Below the pieces are notes generated by a model that was given only the letters and a program-made list of their open reading frames with translations, made no database searches and was not told the origin of the DNA. The position numbers and the translations under genes are program-made. Shown here one piece after another: positions 29,724 to 38,093 of a DNA stretch of 64,000 bases. The first letter of the stretch is position 1. Every line of letters begins with the position of its first letter. Origin of the DNA: Hydrocarboniphaga effusa AP103 (lineage in GTDB: Bacteria > Pseudomonadota > Gammaproteobacteria > Nevskiales > Nevskiaceae); assembly GCF_000271305.1 (NCBI RefSeq), contig NZ_AKGD01000003.1, positions 248,001-312,000 on the forward strand, read 5' to 3'.

Positions 29724-30554
29724 CTACCCCGTTTCCACGGACGGTTTAGAAAGAGCTGAAAACTTCTGATCCTGCTTGGCGACTCTACGCCGCATTCTGG
29801 GGTTGTGAAACCGCTCGATATAGTTGAACAGATCAGCCTTGGCGATATCGAGCGTCGCGTACTTCGTGCGATGCACGCGCTCGCGCTTGAGCATGCCAAA
29901 GAAGCCTTCGCAGGCTGCGTTGTCGCCACAGTGTCCGGGCGCACTCATCGAACACAGCAGCGTGTTCTTCGTCAGCAGACGCTGATAGTCGCTGCTGCGA
30001 AACTGGCTGCCGCGATCCGAATGCAGGATCACCGACCAGCCGCCCTGCCGCTGCCAGATCGCCATCTCGACGGCACGCATCACCATCTGGCGATCCTGCC
30101 GATGGTGCATCGACCAGCCGATCACCAGCTTGCTGAAAAGATCGATCACAACACACAGATACAGCTTGCCCTCGTCGGTAGCGATCTCGGTGATGTCCGT
30201 CACCCACTTGGTTTCGGGTTCCAAGGCATCGAAATCCCGCTCCAGCAGGTTGCTGACGCCTGGTGGCGGCAGACCCGGATCGGCACGCTGGCCCCGGCGC
30301 TTCTTCCGAGGCCAGCCTTGCAATCCGTTCTTTGCCATCAGGCGCGCCACACGATTCAGGCTCGCCGTTTCGCCTTCCTCGGCCAGGTCTTCGTGCATGC
30401 GGGGAGCGCCCAGAGCGCCTCGGCTGTCTTCATGCATCGCGCGAATCCGGGTGAGCAGACGCTCATTGTCGAGTTGCCGCGGACTCGCTGAGCGACCGCT
30501 CCATTCGTAATAGCCACTCGGCGATACCTTCAAGCAGCGGCACATCAGGCGCAC
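29724..30554 (-). CDS. IS3-family transposase OrfB (DDE integrase)
   Basis: Protein of 276 residues with an HTH_21-like N-terminal part ([22 protein letters not shown]) and an rve integrase core. The DDE residues are visible: Asp in WVTDITEI, Asp in LHSDRGSQF and Glu in [12 protein letters not shown]. It is probably made mainly as an OrfAB fusion by -1 frameshifting from orfA, as in the family; the orfB frame extends upstream of the ATG toward orfA. It catalyses cut-and-copy transposition through a circular intermediate. It appears complete. Confidence 0.93.
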   Translation of the reverse strand: MRLMCRCLKVSPSGYYEWSGRSASPRQLDNERLLTRIRAMHEDSRGALGAPRMHEDLAEEGETASLNRVARLMAKNGLQGWPRKKRRGQRADPGLPPPGVSNLLERDFDALEPETKWVTDITEIATDEGKLYLCVVIDLFSKLVIGWSMHHRQDRQMVMRAVEMAIWQRQGGWSVILHSDRGSQFRSSDYQRLLTKNTLLCSMSAPGHCGDNAACEGFFGMLKRERVHRTKYATLDIAKADLFNYIERFHNPRMRRRVAKQDQKFSALSKPSVETG

Positions 30555-30592
30555 AGGAAACTCCTCGCGGCAACGCTCGATCGCCTGATATC

Positions 30593-30883
30593 TCAGGACG
30601 ATGTCTTGGCAAAGAACGTCGCCGCTTCGCGCAAAAAATCCCGCTCCTTGGTCACGCGGGCCAGCTCGCGCTTGAGCCGGGCAACCTCTTCGTCGCGCGC
30701 CGTGCCAGTCCCAACGAAGGCCTTGGGCTGGCTTTCCAATTCCCGCTTCCAGCGCGTCAGCAGGCCGTCTCGTATCCCCAATTCCCGGGCAACCTGCGCG
30801 CAGCTGACGCCCGGCCGGCGGGTCTGCTCAACCGCTCCCCGCTTGAACTCCACGCTGAACTTCCTTCGCTTCGACATGAACAC
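30593..30883 (-). CDS. IS3-family transposase OrfA (helix-turn-helix)
   Basis: Protein of 96 residues (or 94 from the second Met). The helix-turn-helix is [15 protein letters not shown] to [17 protein letters not shown], followed by a leucine-zipper-like helix ([20 protein letters not shown]) ending [10 protein letters not shown]. OrfA binds the inverted repeats. It lies just upstream of orfB on the same strand in a different frame, the standard IS3 arrangement. Confidence 0.93.
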   Translation of the reverse strand: MFMSKRRKFSVEFKRGAVEQTRRPGVSCAQVARELGIRDGLLTRWKRELESQPKAFVGTGTARDEEVARLKRELARVTKERDFLREAATFFAKTSS

Positions 30884-30942
30884 TCCTTTCGGCCAGTATC
30901 GACCTTCTCAGATGTGTCCGTGAAAACGGGGTAGAACCCCAG

Positions 30943-31779
30943 CATCCCCCGCAGGCCCGACATTTGTCCGGGGTACTTCAGCAGCTTGCAAATGGGAATA
31001 ACCAGATTCTGGTGACGACCCATTCGCCGTATTTCGTAAGCGGGAACGGGTTCGAGAACATACGTTTAGTGAGGAAGCCATCGGCAAACGACCCTACTGC
31101 TGTCAGCGGCCTGAAGTTCGACGATCTATGCCAAACCATCCGTGATGCCCGAGGCGACAATCCATCGCGGCGAATCGAGGGGCTTGTTGCAAAGCTGCAT
31201 CAAGCCTTGCAGCCCAATATCGCTGAAATGTATTTCGCCAGAGTCCCCGTTCTTGTTGAGGGATTGGAGGACATCGCCTACATCACGACTCATCTGATTT
31301 TGTCGGATCGGTGGGATGAGTTTCGGCGCTTAGGATGTCACATGGTCCCGGCGAACGGAAAAGACAAGCTCCTGCAGCCCATCGCCTGTGCGAAACACCT
31401 TCGGCTGCCTATCTTCACGATTTTTGATTCGGACTCAGATGTAATTCGTAACCGCGGCGCCCATGAATCTGACAATCGCGCAATTCTTCGTTTACTCGGT
31501 AAGGCGGAGGCAGAGCTTTTCCCTGTCATCCATGTCTGGGAAAGCAATCATGTTTATTGGTCGACCAATCTAGGGGAGGCCATCAAAGCGGACTTCGATT
31601 CCGCCGACTATGAGCGTTACCTCGAAACAGCACGAAGACACCATCCAGACGAAGGGAACTTGAACAAGAACAGCCTCTTTATTTCCGACTGGCTGTCCAT
31701 CGCATACGATGAAGGCCGTTCGTCGGTGACCCTCCAACGCCTTTGCGATGCAATTTTGAATTTTGCTCGTTCAACTTAA
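30943..31779 (+). pseudogene. OLD-family ATPase/nuclease, C-terminal TOPRIM part
   Basis: Continues the protein interrupted at 29718: HPPQARHLSGVLQQLA directly follows EEPELYQ once the IS is removed. It holds the H-loop VTTHSPYFV and a TOPRIM domain with the Glu motif VPVLVEGLEDIAYI and the DxD motif IFDSDSD. The TOPRIM domain provides the nuclease site in OLD proteins. A separate start inside this part would lack the Walker A, so the interrupted gene should be inactive. No GajB-like helicase follows, which argues against a Gabija pair. Confidence 0.9.
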
Positions 31780-32192
31780 CTCGGCCTGGAACTGACTTTC
31801 GTCTTCGGCAGGCGGTCGGGACTGCCGAGGCTGCCTCAGACGGGTATAGGGTAAAAACGCGTCGCGATTCTCGATGCATCCGTCTCGGTCATCGTATCGT
31901 GGATGAACTTTCGCTTGCCACATAGCGCATGCAGTGAAGATTCGAGTCGTTGTATATCAACAATTCGGACAACCAATATTTCTATGTGTTGGCGCCACCA
32001 GTACGTGGCTTCCTTGCTATCCAAGGCCTCATTGCTCGCGGTATTAGTCGTTCGAGCTGTTCAAAGGTCCACGAAGGATTTGCGCGCATTACGAAGGAGC
32101 TTTGCGTCGTATGAAAAATTAACAGGAGGAAAATGTGGCGAAAAAACCGCTCGTGATCGCGAGGGAGCTTTTCGATGCCACCAACCGCAGGC
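31780..32192 (+). other. Right-hand end of the island, with a truncated start codon context
   Basis: AT-richer DNA without a convincing gene. Near the right end AGGAGG at about 32124-32129 precedes GTG 32135, giving MAKKPLVIARELFDATNRR before the frame enters the antisense of Ami4. The strong ribosome site suggests the start of a gene cut off at the island border (about 32190). I do not recognise the peptide. Confidence 0.4.
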
Positions 32193-33842
32193 TCAATACT
32201 CGAAGCGCTCACCGGCCAGTGCCGGCGTGGTCGCCGGCGGCACCAGATGGTGCGTGGCCTGTTCGTAGCTGTAGGCGTAGCTCAGCAGGCGCGGCTCGCT
32301 CCAGGCCGGGCCGAAGAAGCTGATCGTCACCGGCATCTTCTCGTTGGTGAGGCCGGCCGGCACGATCACGTCCGGGAACTGGGTGACGTTGGCGATGCTC
32401 GTGAGCGAAGGCGCGCCCTGGCGATCGACGACGTTGGCGACGTTCGGATCGATGATCTCGGGCTGGCGCGAGCGCGTGGGATAGACGATCGCGTCGAGCT
32501 GGTGGTGCTCGATGAGCCCCAGCACCGCGCCTTGCACGGCCTTCATGCCGTAGAGCTTGGCCGAGGTGTAGCTGATGTCGGTGATCGGCTCGCGTTCGCC
32601 GAGCGCCTTGAAGCGTGTGAACACCGATGGATGCGGCATGAACTCACCCTTGGGCTGTGTGAGCTTGATGCCGAGCGCGGCGAGCTCGGTGACCGTCTTC
32701 GGCAGGCCCGGCTTGAGCGTGCCGAGATAGGCGACGTAGTTGTCCTTCACCTCGGCGCGCATCGGCTCCATCACGTTGGCGCGGTTGTTGAGCGCCATCG
32801 CCGGATAGTGCAGGCCATCGACGACGATCGCGCCCTGTGCCTTGAGTTCGGCGAGCGCCGCATCGAAAACGCGATCGACTTCCGCATCGGTGCCCTGATG
32901 ATCGCGGATCGCACCGAGCCGCACGCCCTCGAGCGCATCTTTCTTGAGGAACTGCGTGTAGTCCTTGTAGAACAGGCCGGCGCTCGTCGAAGTGAGCGGA
33001 TCCTTCGCGTCGATACCGGTCATGTAGCCGAGTGCGAGCGCGGCGTCGTAGACGCTGCGCGCCATCGGACCGCCAGTGTCGAAGCTCAGCACGCAGGGCA
33101 TGATGCCGCTGCGCGAGATCAGGCCGTTGGTGGGCTTGATGCCGACGACGCCGTTGGCCGACGACGGCCCGCGGATCGATCCGCCGGTGTCCGAGCCCAG
33201 GCCCAGCGGCGAAAACCAGGCCGCAAGGCCCGCGCCGGTGCCGCCCGAAGAACCGGCCGGATGGCGTCGCGGATCGTGCGGGTTGTGCGTCTGCCCGAGT
33301 CGAGACGAATAGCCGATGCCGCCATGCGCGAACTCGTCCATGTTGACCTTGGCGATGATGATCGCGCCGGCTTCGCGCAGCTGCCGGATGCTCGGCGCAT
33401 CTTCGTACGGCACCGAATTGGCGAGCACGAAGCTGCCGCCGCTGGTCGGCATGTCGGCGGTGTCGTAGTTGTCCTTGGCGAGAATCGGAATGCCCATCAG
33501 TGGCGAACGCAGGCCCTTGCTCTTGCGCTCCTGATCGAGCGCGCGTGCGGTGGCGATCGCGTTCTTGTTGAGCGTGATGACGGTGTTGAGCGCAGGGCCT
33601 TTCTTGTCGTACGCGGCGATGCGGGCCAGATAGAGCGTAACGAGCTTCTCATAGCTCAGCGCGCCCGCATCGACCGCGGCCTGGATGTCTTCGACACCTG
33701 CGCTTTGCAGATCGAAAGTCTTGGCCTGCGCGACCGATGGAAACGCGAAGGCGATCGCGGCGCTGATCAGCAAGGGCCTGAAGCTGGAGCGCCGCAGGGA
33801 TTTGCGGCCGAAATTTTGCAGATTCGGATGGACGAGTCGCAT
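32193..33842 (-). CDS. Exported amidase-signature hydrolase (Ami4)
   Basis: Protein of 549 residues. Signal peptide LLISAAIAFAFPSVAQA ends near residue 40, followed by KTFDLQSAGVEDIQAAV. Catalytic Lys in ILAKDNYDTADMP, cis-Ser loop AGSSGGTGAGLAA, nucleophile Ser in SDTGGSIRGPSS: a complete amidase-signature active site. The start at 33842 is used because the signal peptide lies there; 44 upstream codons have no signal character and overlap Ami5. It begins 25 bases after Ami5 and is probably co-transcribed with it. Its tail (ALAGERFEY) resembles that of Ami7 (ALPGERFEY). The island border is just behind the stop. Confidence 0.9.
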   Translation of the reverse strand: MRLVHPNLQNFGRKSLRRSSFRPLLISAAIAFAFPSVAQAKTFDLQSAGVEDIQAAVDAGALSYEKLVTLYLARIAAYDKKGPALNTVITLNKNAIATARALDQERKSKGLRSPLMGIPILAKDNYDTADMPTSGGSFVLANSVPYEDAPSIRQLREAGAIIIAKVNMDEFAHGGIGYSSRLGQTHNPHDPRRHPAGSSGGTGAGLAAWFSPLGLGSDTGGSIRGPSSANGVVGIKPTNGLISRSGIMPCVLSFDTGGPMARSVYDAALALGYMTGIDAKDPLTSTSAGLFYKDYTQFLKKDALEGVRLGAIRDHQGTDAEVDRVFDAALAELKAQGAIVVDGLHYPAMALNNRANVMEPMRAEVKDNYVAYLGTLKPGLPKTVTELAALGIKLTQPKGEFMPHPSVFTRFKALGEREPITDISYTSAKLYGMKAVQGAVLGLIEHHQLDAIVYPTRSRQPEIIDPNVANVVDRQGAPSLTSIANVTQFPDVIVPAGLTNEKMPVTISFFGPAWSEPRLLSYAYSYEQATHHLVPPATTPALAGERFEY

Positions 33843-33867
33843 GGCAATGTTCTCAAGGGGTGAGAGA

Positions 33868-35505
33868 TCAGAACTCGATCCGATCGCTCGGTAGCGAGGG
33901 TGTGTTCTTGGGCAGCACGCGCGCATGCGTGGCCTGCTCGAAGTCGTAGCCGTAGCCGAGCAGCTTGGGTTCACTCCAGGCCGGGCCGAAGAAGCTGATT
34001 GTCACCGGCAGTCCATCCTTGGTGATGCCCGCTGGCACGATCAGATCGGGATAGCCGGTCTGGTTGGCGATGTTGGTCGGGCTGTTGGCCGCGCCGGGCG
34101 GAGCCGCCGCCGGATCGATCGGCTGCGCCGGACGCGGGTTGGTCGCGTAGACGATCGCGTCGAGTTGGTTCGAACTCAGCACCGCATCGACCGAGGCCTT
34201 GACCAGTGCCAGGCCTTCGTTCTTCGCGACGAGATAGATCGGATCATCGAGATCGAGCGCCTGCGTCGCCGTGTAGGTCAGCGCGTAGGCTTTTTCGGGC
34301 TGGCGATACTTGGTCTTCGGATCGTTCGAAAGCCTGACGACGTCGTCGAAAGTCTTCGGAAATCCGGGCTTGAGCGTTCTGAGATAGTCGGTGACCTGCG
34401 CCTTGAACTCGCTCGCCATGATCAGCGAATAGCCCGGCTGCCGCATGCCGAGCATGTAGCTCGGATAGCGCACGTCGATCACGGTCGCGCCGAGCTTCCT
34501 GAGCGTAGCGATCGAAGCTTCCATCACGCGATCGACTTCGGCGTCCTGGCCGAAGAAATCGCGCGCCACGCCGATGCGCGCGCCTTTCAGTGAGCCGGTT
34601 TTGAGATACGGCGTGTAGTCGGTCTTGAACTGGGCGGCGCTCGGCTGCGTGGCGGCGTCTGCCGCATCGACGCCGGTCATCGCGCCGAGCGAGATCGCGA
34701 CATCGGTGACGTTGCGCGCCATCGGTCCGCCGGTGTCGAACGAGAGCGCGAGCGGGATGATGCCGTCGCGGCTCAACAGGCCGCGCGTCGGCTTGAGCCC
34801 GGCGATGCCGTTGACCGACGAAGGGCTGCGGATCGAGCCACCGGTATCGGTGCCGAGTCCGAATTGAGCGAACGCGGCCGCAAGGCCAGCGCCGGTGCCG
34901 CCCGACGAACCCGCAGGGCCACGCGACAGGTCATGCGGATTGCGCGTCTGCCCGCCTGCGGTCGACGAGCCGTTCGGCACCGCACCGCGTTCGAGCACCA
35001 GCGGATCGGTGGCACCGCTGACGCTGCCGCCGCCACCGGCCCATTCGGACAGGTTCACCTTGGCGACGATGATCGCGCCCGCATCGCGCAGCTTCTTGAC
35101 GACGAAGGCGTCATCGGGCGGAACACTGCCGAGCAGCAGCTGCGAGCCGCCCGTGGTCTGCAAATCGAAGGTGTCGTAGTTGTCCTTGAGAATCACCGGA
35201 ATGCCGTGCAGCGGGCCGCGAATCTTGCCGGCCTTGCGTTCGGCGTCGAGTTTCTGGGCTTCGGCCTTGGCTTTCGGATTGAGCAGGATCACCGCGTTGA
35301 TCGTCGGCCCTTTCTTGTCGTAGGCCTCGATGCGCTTGAGGTAGGCATCGAGCAGCTTTTGCGAAGTCAGGCCTTGCGAAAACGCAGCCTGTACTTCGGT
35401 GATGCTCGCGGTGCTGATGTCGAGCGTCGCTGCGTTGGCGGCGGGAAAGCTCAGCGCCAATGCGCAGGCGAGGGCGGTGGAAGCGAACAGACGCGAAGCG
35501 AGCAT
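33868..35505 (-). CDS. Exported amidase-signature hydrolase (Ami5)
   Basis: Protein of 545 residues. Signal peptide at about 1-26 (ALACALALSFPAANA), then ATLDISTASITEVQAAF. Catalytic Lys in VILKDNYDTFDL, cis-Ser loop AGSSGGTGAGLAA, nucleophile Ser in TDTGGSIRSPSS. A Gly/Ser-rich insert with GGGGSVSGATDP lies between Lys and Ser motifs. It is a close paralogue of Ami6 along its whole length, so the pair arose by duplication. An ECF-type promoter lies 29 bases upstream and Ami4 follows. An alternative start at 35559 would overlap the promoter. Confidence 0.9.
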   Translation of the reverse strand: MLASRLFASTALACALALSFPAANAATLDISTASITEVQAAFSQGLTSQKLLDAYLKRIEAYDKKGPTINAVILLNPKAKAEAQKLDAERKAGKIRGPLHGIPVILKDNYDTFDLQTTGGSQLLLGSVPPDDAFVVKKLRDAGAIIVAKVNLSEWAGGGGSVSGATDPLVLERGAVPNGSSTAGGQTRNPHDLSRGPAGSSGGTGAGLAAAFAQFGLGTDTGGSIRSPSSVNGIAGLKPTRGLLSRDGIIPLALSFDTGGPMARNVTDVAISLGAMTGVDAADAATQPSAAQFKTDYTPYLKTGSLKGARIGVARDFFGQDAEVDRVMEASIATLRKLGATVIDVRYPSYMLGMRQPGYSLIMASEFKAQVTDYLRTLKPGFPKTFDDVVRLSNDPKTKYRQPEKAYALTYTATQALDLDDPIYLVAKNEGLALVKASVDAVLSSNQLDAIVYATNPRPAQPIDPAAAPPGAANSPTNIANQTGYPDLIVPAGITKDGLPVTISFFGPAWSEPKLLGYGYDFEQATHARVLPKNTPSLPSDRIEF

Positions 35506-35534
35506 GGCGGCACCGATTGCGAGGATGTATCGAT

Positions 35535-35564
35535 GCAGACGCGGTGCTGGAGGACGCACCCTAC
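35535..35564 (-). promoter_or_regulatory. ECF-type promoter of Ami5-Ami4
   Basis: Minus strand GTAGGGT (35558-35564), 16 bases, CGTCTGC (35535-35541), 29 bases before the Ami5 start at 35505. Confidence 0.8.
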
Positions 35565-35629
35565 GTGAGCGATGCGGGCTTCGATTTATCGATTTACGTG
35601 TTGGAGCAATGCTTCATGCAACGAGCAGC

Positions 35630-36344
35630 AGCCGCTGTTCCTCTCTCCCGCGTGCGGGAGAGAGTCCCGCCGCAGGCGGGGAGTGAGGGAGCCCCGTTGG
35701 GGAGCGGCAATCTGCCCGAGCGTGCCCCGTTGGGGAGCGGCAATCATTGCGCGCGCTTCGGTAACTGATCACGTCGCTAGAGCACCGGCGTGTTCTTCGG
35801 CAAGCAGCTCGCATGCGTGGCCTGCTCGAAGTCGTAGCCGTAGCCGATCAGCTTGGGCATCGCTGCAGACGCAGGCGAGCGCAGCCGCTGTTCCTCTCTC
35901 CCGCGTGCGGGAGAGAGTCCCGCCGTAGGCGGGGAGTGAGGGAGCACCGTTGGGAACAGGTAATCTGCCTGAGCGTGTTTCCTCACCCGGCGCTGCTGCG
36001 CCCCCCTCTCCCGCACGCGGGAGAGGGGACAGCCAACATCGCGGCTCAGTAGCTGATCAGGTCGCTCTTGAGCGCTGGCGTGTTCTTCGGCAAGCGGCTC
36101 GCCTGAGTGGCTTGCTCGAAGTCGTAGTTCTAGACGATCAGCTTGGGCATCGCTGCAGACGCAGGCGAGCGCAGCCGCCGTTCCTCTCTCCCGCGTGCGG
36201 GAGAGAGTCCCGCCGTAGGCGGGGAGTGAGGGAGCGCTGTTGGGAAAGGCAATCTGCCCGAGCGTGTTCCCTCACCCGGCGCTGTCGCGCCACCCTCTCC
36301 CGCGCTGCGGGAGAGGGGACAGCCAAGGTCGTGCCTCACCTCAA
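35630..36344. repeat. Tandem array of Ami6 3'-end copies and palindromic repeats
   Basis: Three copies of the dispersed palindromic repeat (about 35636, 35889 and 36179 onward) alternate with two decayed copies of the end of Ami6 (about 35763-35862 and 36046-36152), spaced 290 and 295 bases from each other and from the real Ami6 end. The decayed copies read PKLIGYGYDFEQATHASCLP and NYDFEQATQASRLPKNTP and contain in-frame stops. The junction sequence cgctgcagacgcaggcgagc is identical in both. There is no intact gene in this 700-base stretch. Confidence 0.9.
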
Positions 36345-37996
36345 TAGCTGATCACATCGCTCTTGAGCGCCGGCGTGTTCTTCGGCAGGCGGATCGCATG
36401 CGTCGCCTGCTCGAAGTCGTAGCCGTAGCCGATCAGCTTGGGTTCGCTCCAGGCGGGGCCGAAGAAGCTGATCGTCACCGGCAGGCCGTCCTTGGTCATG
36501 CCGGCGGGCACGATCAGATCCGGGTAGCCGGTCTGGTTCGCGATGTTGGTGGGCGACAGGCCGGCCGCGCGCGCGGTGGCTTCATCGGGAATGATCGGCG
36601 TCGCCGGTTTCGGCGACGTCGGATAGACGATCGCATCGAGCTTGTACTTGGCGAACACCGCATCGACGCCGGCCTTGGTCGCGGCGAGCGCCTGGTTCTT
36701 CGTCGCCAGGTACAGCGGATCGTCGAGCGTGAGCGCAACCGAGTTGGTGTAGTTGAGCGCGACCGCTTTCTCGGGGCTGCGGTATTTCGTCTTCGGGTCG
36801 TTGACGCGGGCGACCACTTCGTCGAGCGTCTTCGGATAGCCGGCCTGGGTGGTCTTGAGATACTCGGCGAGGTCGTGCTTGAACTCGGCGCTGACCACGG
36901 TGTTGTAGATGCCCTGGCGGTTCTGCAGCACGAAGTCCGGATACTTCACGTCGAACACGGTCGCGCCGAGCTTTTTGAGCGTGGCGACGGACTGTTCGAC
37001 GACCTGGTCGGTGCCTGCGTCCTGGCCGAGAAAATCACGCGCGATGCCGATGCGCGCGCCCTTGAGCGAGCCCTTCTTCAGATACGGCGTGTAGTCGGTC
37101 TTGAACTGGCTTGCGCTCGGCGTGGTGGCCGCATCGGCCGCATCGACGCCGGTCATCGCACCGAGCGAGATCGCGATGTCGGTGACGCTACGTCCCATCG
37201 GCCCGCCGGTGTCGAACGACAGGCCGAGCGGAATGATGCCGTCGCGGCTCATTAGGCCGCGCGTGGGCTTGAGCCCGACGATGCCGTTGGCCGAAGAAGG
37301 CCCGCGCACCGAACCGCCGGTGTCGGTGCCGAGCCCGAACTGCGCGAAGCCCGCAGCGATCGCAGCGCCGGTGCCGCCCGACGAGCCCGAAGGCCCGCGC
37401 GTGAGGTCGTGCGGATTGCGCGTCTGTCCGCCGGCCGAGCTGAAGCCGTTCGGCACGCGGCCCTTCTTGGCGATCTCTTCGGGCGCTCCGGAAACCGAGC
37501 CGCCGCTGCCGGCCCATTCGGACAGGTTCACCTTGGCGACGATCACCGCGCCGGCGTCGCGCAGCTTCTTGACGACGAAGGCGTCGTCCGGTGGCACGTG
37601 GCCCTCGAGCAACTGCGAGCCGCCCGTGGTCTGCAGGTCGAAGGTATCGAAGTTGTCCTTGAGCACGATCGGCACGCCATGCAGCGGGCCACGCACTTTG
37701 CCGGCCTTGCGCTCGGCATCGAGCCTGGCCGCCTCGTCCAGCGCTTTGGGGTTGAGCAGGATCACCGCATTGATGACCGGCCCCTGCTTGTCGTAGGCCT
37801 TGATGCGTTCGAGATAGGCGGCGACGAGCTTCTGCGAGCTCAGGCCGTTCTTGAACGCGGCGTCGATGTCGGGAATGGTGGCCTTGTCGATGTCGAGCGT
37901 GTAGGCCTGCGCATTCGCCGCGGTCAGCGAGAGCGCGGCGGCGAACAGGCTGGAAGCGGCGAGGCGTGAAAACCGGGAGACAGTGAGTTGAGGCAC
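36341..37996 (-). CDS. Exported amidase-signature hydrolase (Ami6)
   Basis: Protein of 551 residues starting with GTG. Signal peptide at about 1-31 (LFAAALSLTAANAQA), then YTLDIDKATIPDIDAAF. Catalytic Lys in IVLKDNFDTFDL, cis-Ser loop SGSSGGTGAAIAA, nucleophile Ser in TDTGGSVRGPSS. Close paralogue of Ami5, including the insert GSGGSVSGAPEE and the tail YGYDFEQATHA. No ATG is available before the signal peptide. An ECF-type promoter is 29 bases upstream. Its 3' end has been copied twice into the downstream repeat array. Confidence 0.9.
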   Translation of the reverse strand: MPQLTVSRFSRLAASSLFAAALSLTAANAQAYTLDIDKATIPDIDAAFKNGLSSQKLVAAYLERIKAYDKQGPVINAVILLNPKALDEAARLDAERKAGKVRGPLHGVPIVLKDNFDTFDLQTTGGSQLLEGHVPPDDAFVVKKLRDAGAVIVAKVNLSEWAGSGGSVSGAPEEIAKKGRVPNGFSSAGGQTRNPHDLTRGPSGSSGGTGAAIAAGFAQFGLGTDTGGSVRGPSSANGIVGLKPTRGLMSRDGIIPLGLSFDTGGPMGRSVTDIAISLGAMTGVDAADAATTPSASQFKTDYTPYLKKGSLKGARIGIARDFLGQDAGTDQVVEQSVATLKKLGATVFDVKYPDFVLQNRQGIYNTVVSAEFKHDLAEYLKTTQAGYPKTLDEVVARVNDPKTKYRSPEKAVALNYTNSVALTLDDPLYLATKNQALAATKAGVDAVFAKYKLDAIVYPTSPKPATPIIPDEATARAAGLSPTNIANQTGYPDLIVPAGMTKDGLPVTISFFGPAWSEPKLIGYGYDFEQATHAIRLPKNTPALKSDVISY

Positions 37997-38025
37997 GGCG
38001 GATCTCGTCGTTGGAGGATGCCAAT

Positions 38026-38055
38026 CAAGACGTGCTCCGATCGCCGCGCCCCTAC
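38026..38055 (-). promoter_or_regulatory. ECF-type promoter of Ami6
   Basis: Minus strand GTAGGGG (38049-38055), 16 bases, CGTCTTG (38026-38032), 29 bases before the GTG at 37996. It lies in the short gap between the end of Ami7 and Ami6. Confidence 0.8.
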
Positions 38056-38093
38056 GTGCGATGCCCGATCAATCTTCGAGCCGACGCGTCGGC

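Larger units (their letters stand above)
29719..30939 (-). mobile_element. IS3-family insertion sequence, 1221 bp
   Basis: Terminal inverted repeats of 24 bases, gggttctaccccgttt-y-cacggac, at 29719-29742 and 30916-30939, match in 23 of 24 positions. A 3-base target duplication, CAG, is at 29716-29718 and 30940-30942. Two minus-strand genes, orfA and orfB, have the IS3 layout. The element interrupts the OLD-type gene in the opposite orientation, and its removal with one CAG restores that frame exactly. Confidence 0.95.

Noticed and set aside
28636..32192. Gabija defence system
   Set aside because: The ATPase/TOPRIM protein would fit GajA in outline, but no UvrD-like GajB helicase gene follows; a stand-alone OLD protein is the safer call.
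35763..36152. Short amidase genes in the repeat array
   Set aside because: Only the last 30-odd codons are present, with in-frame stops and no active-site motifs.
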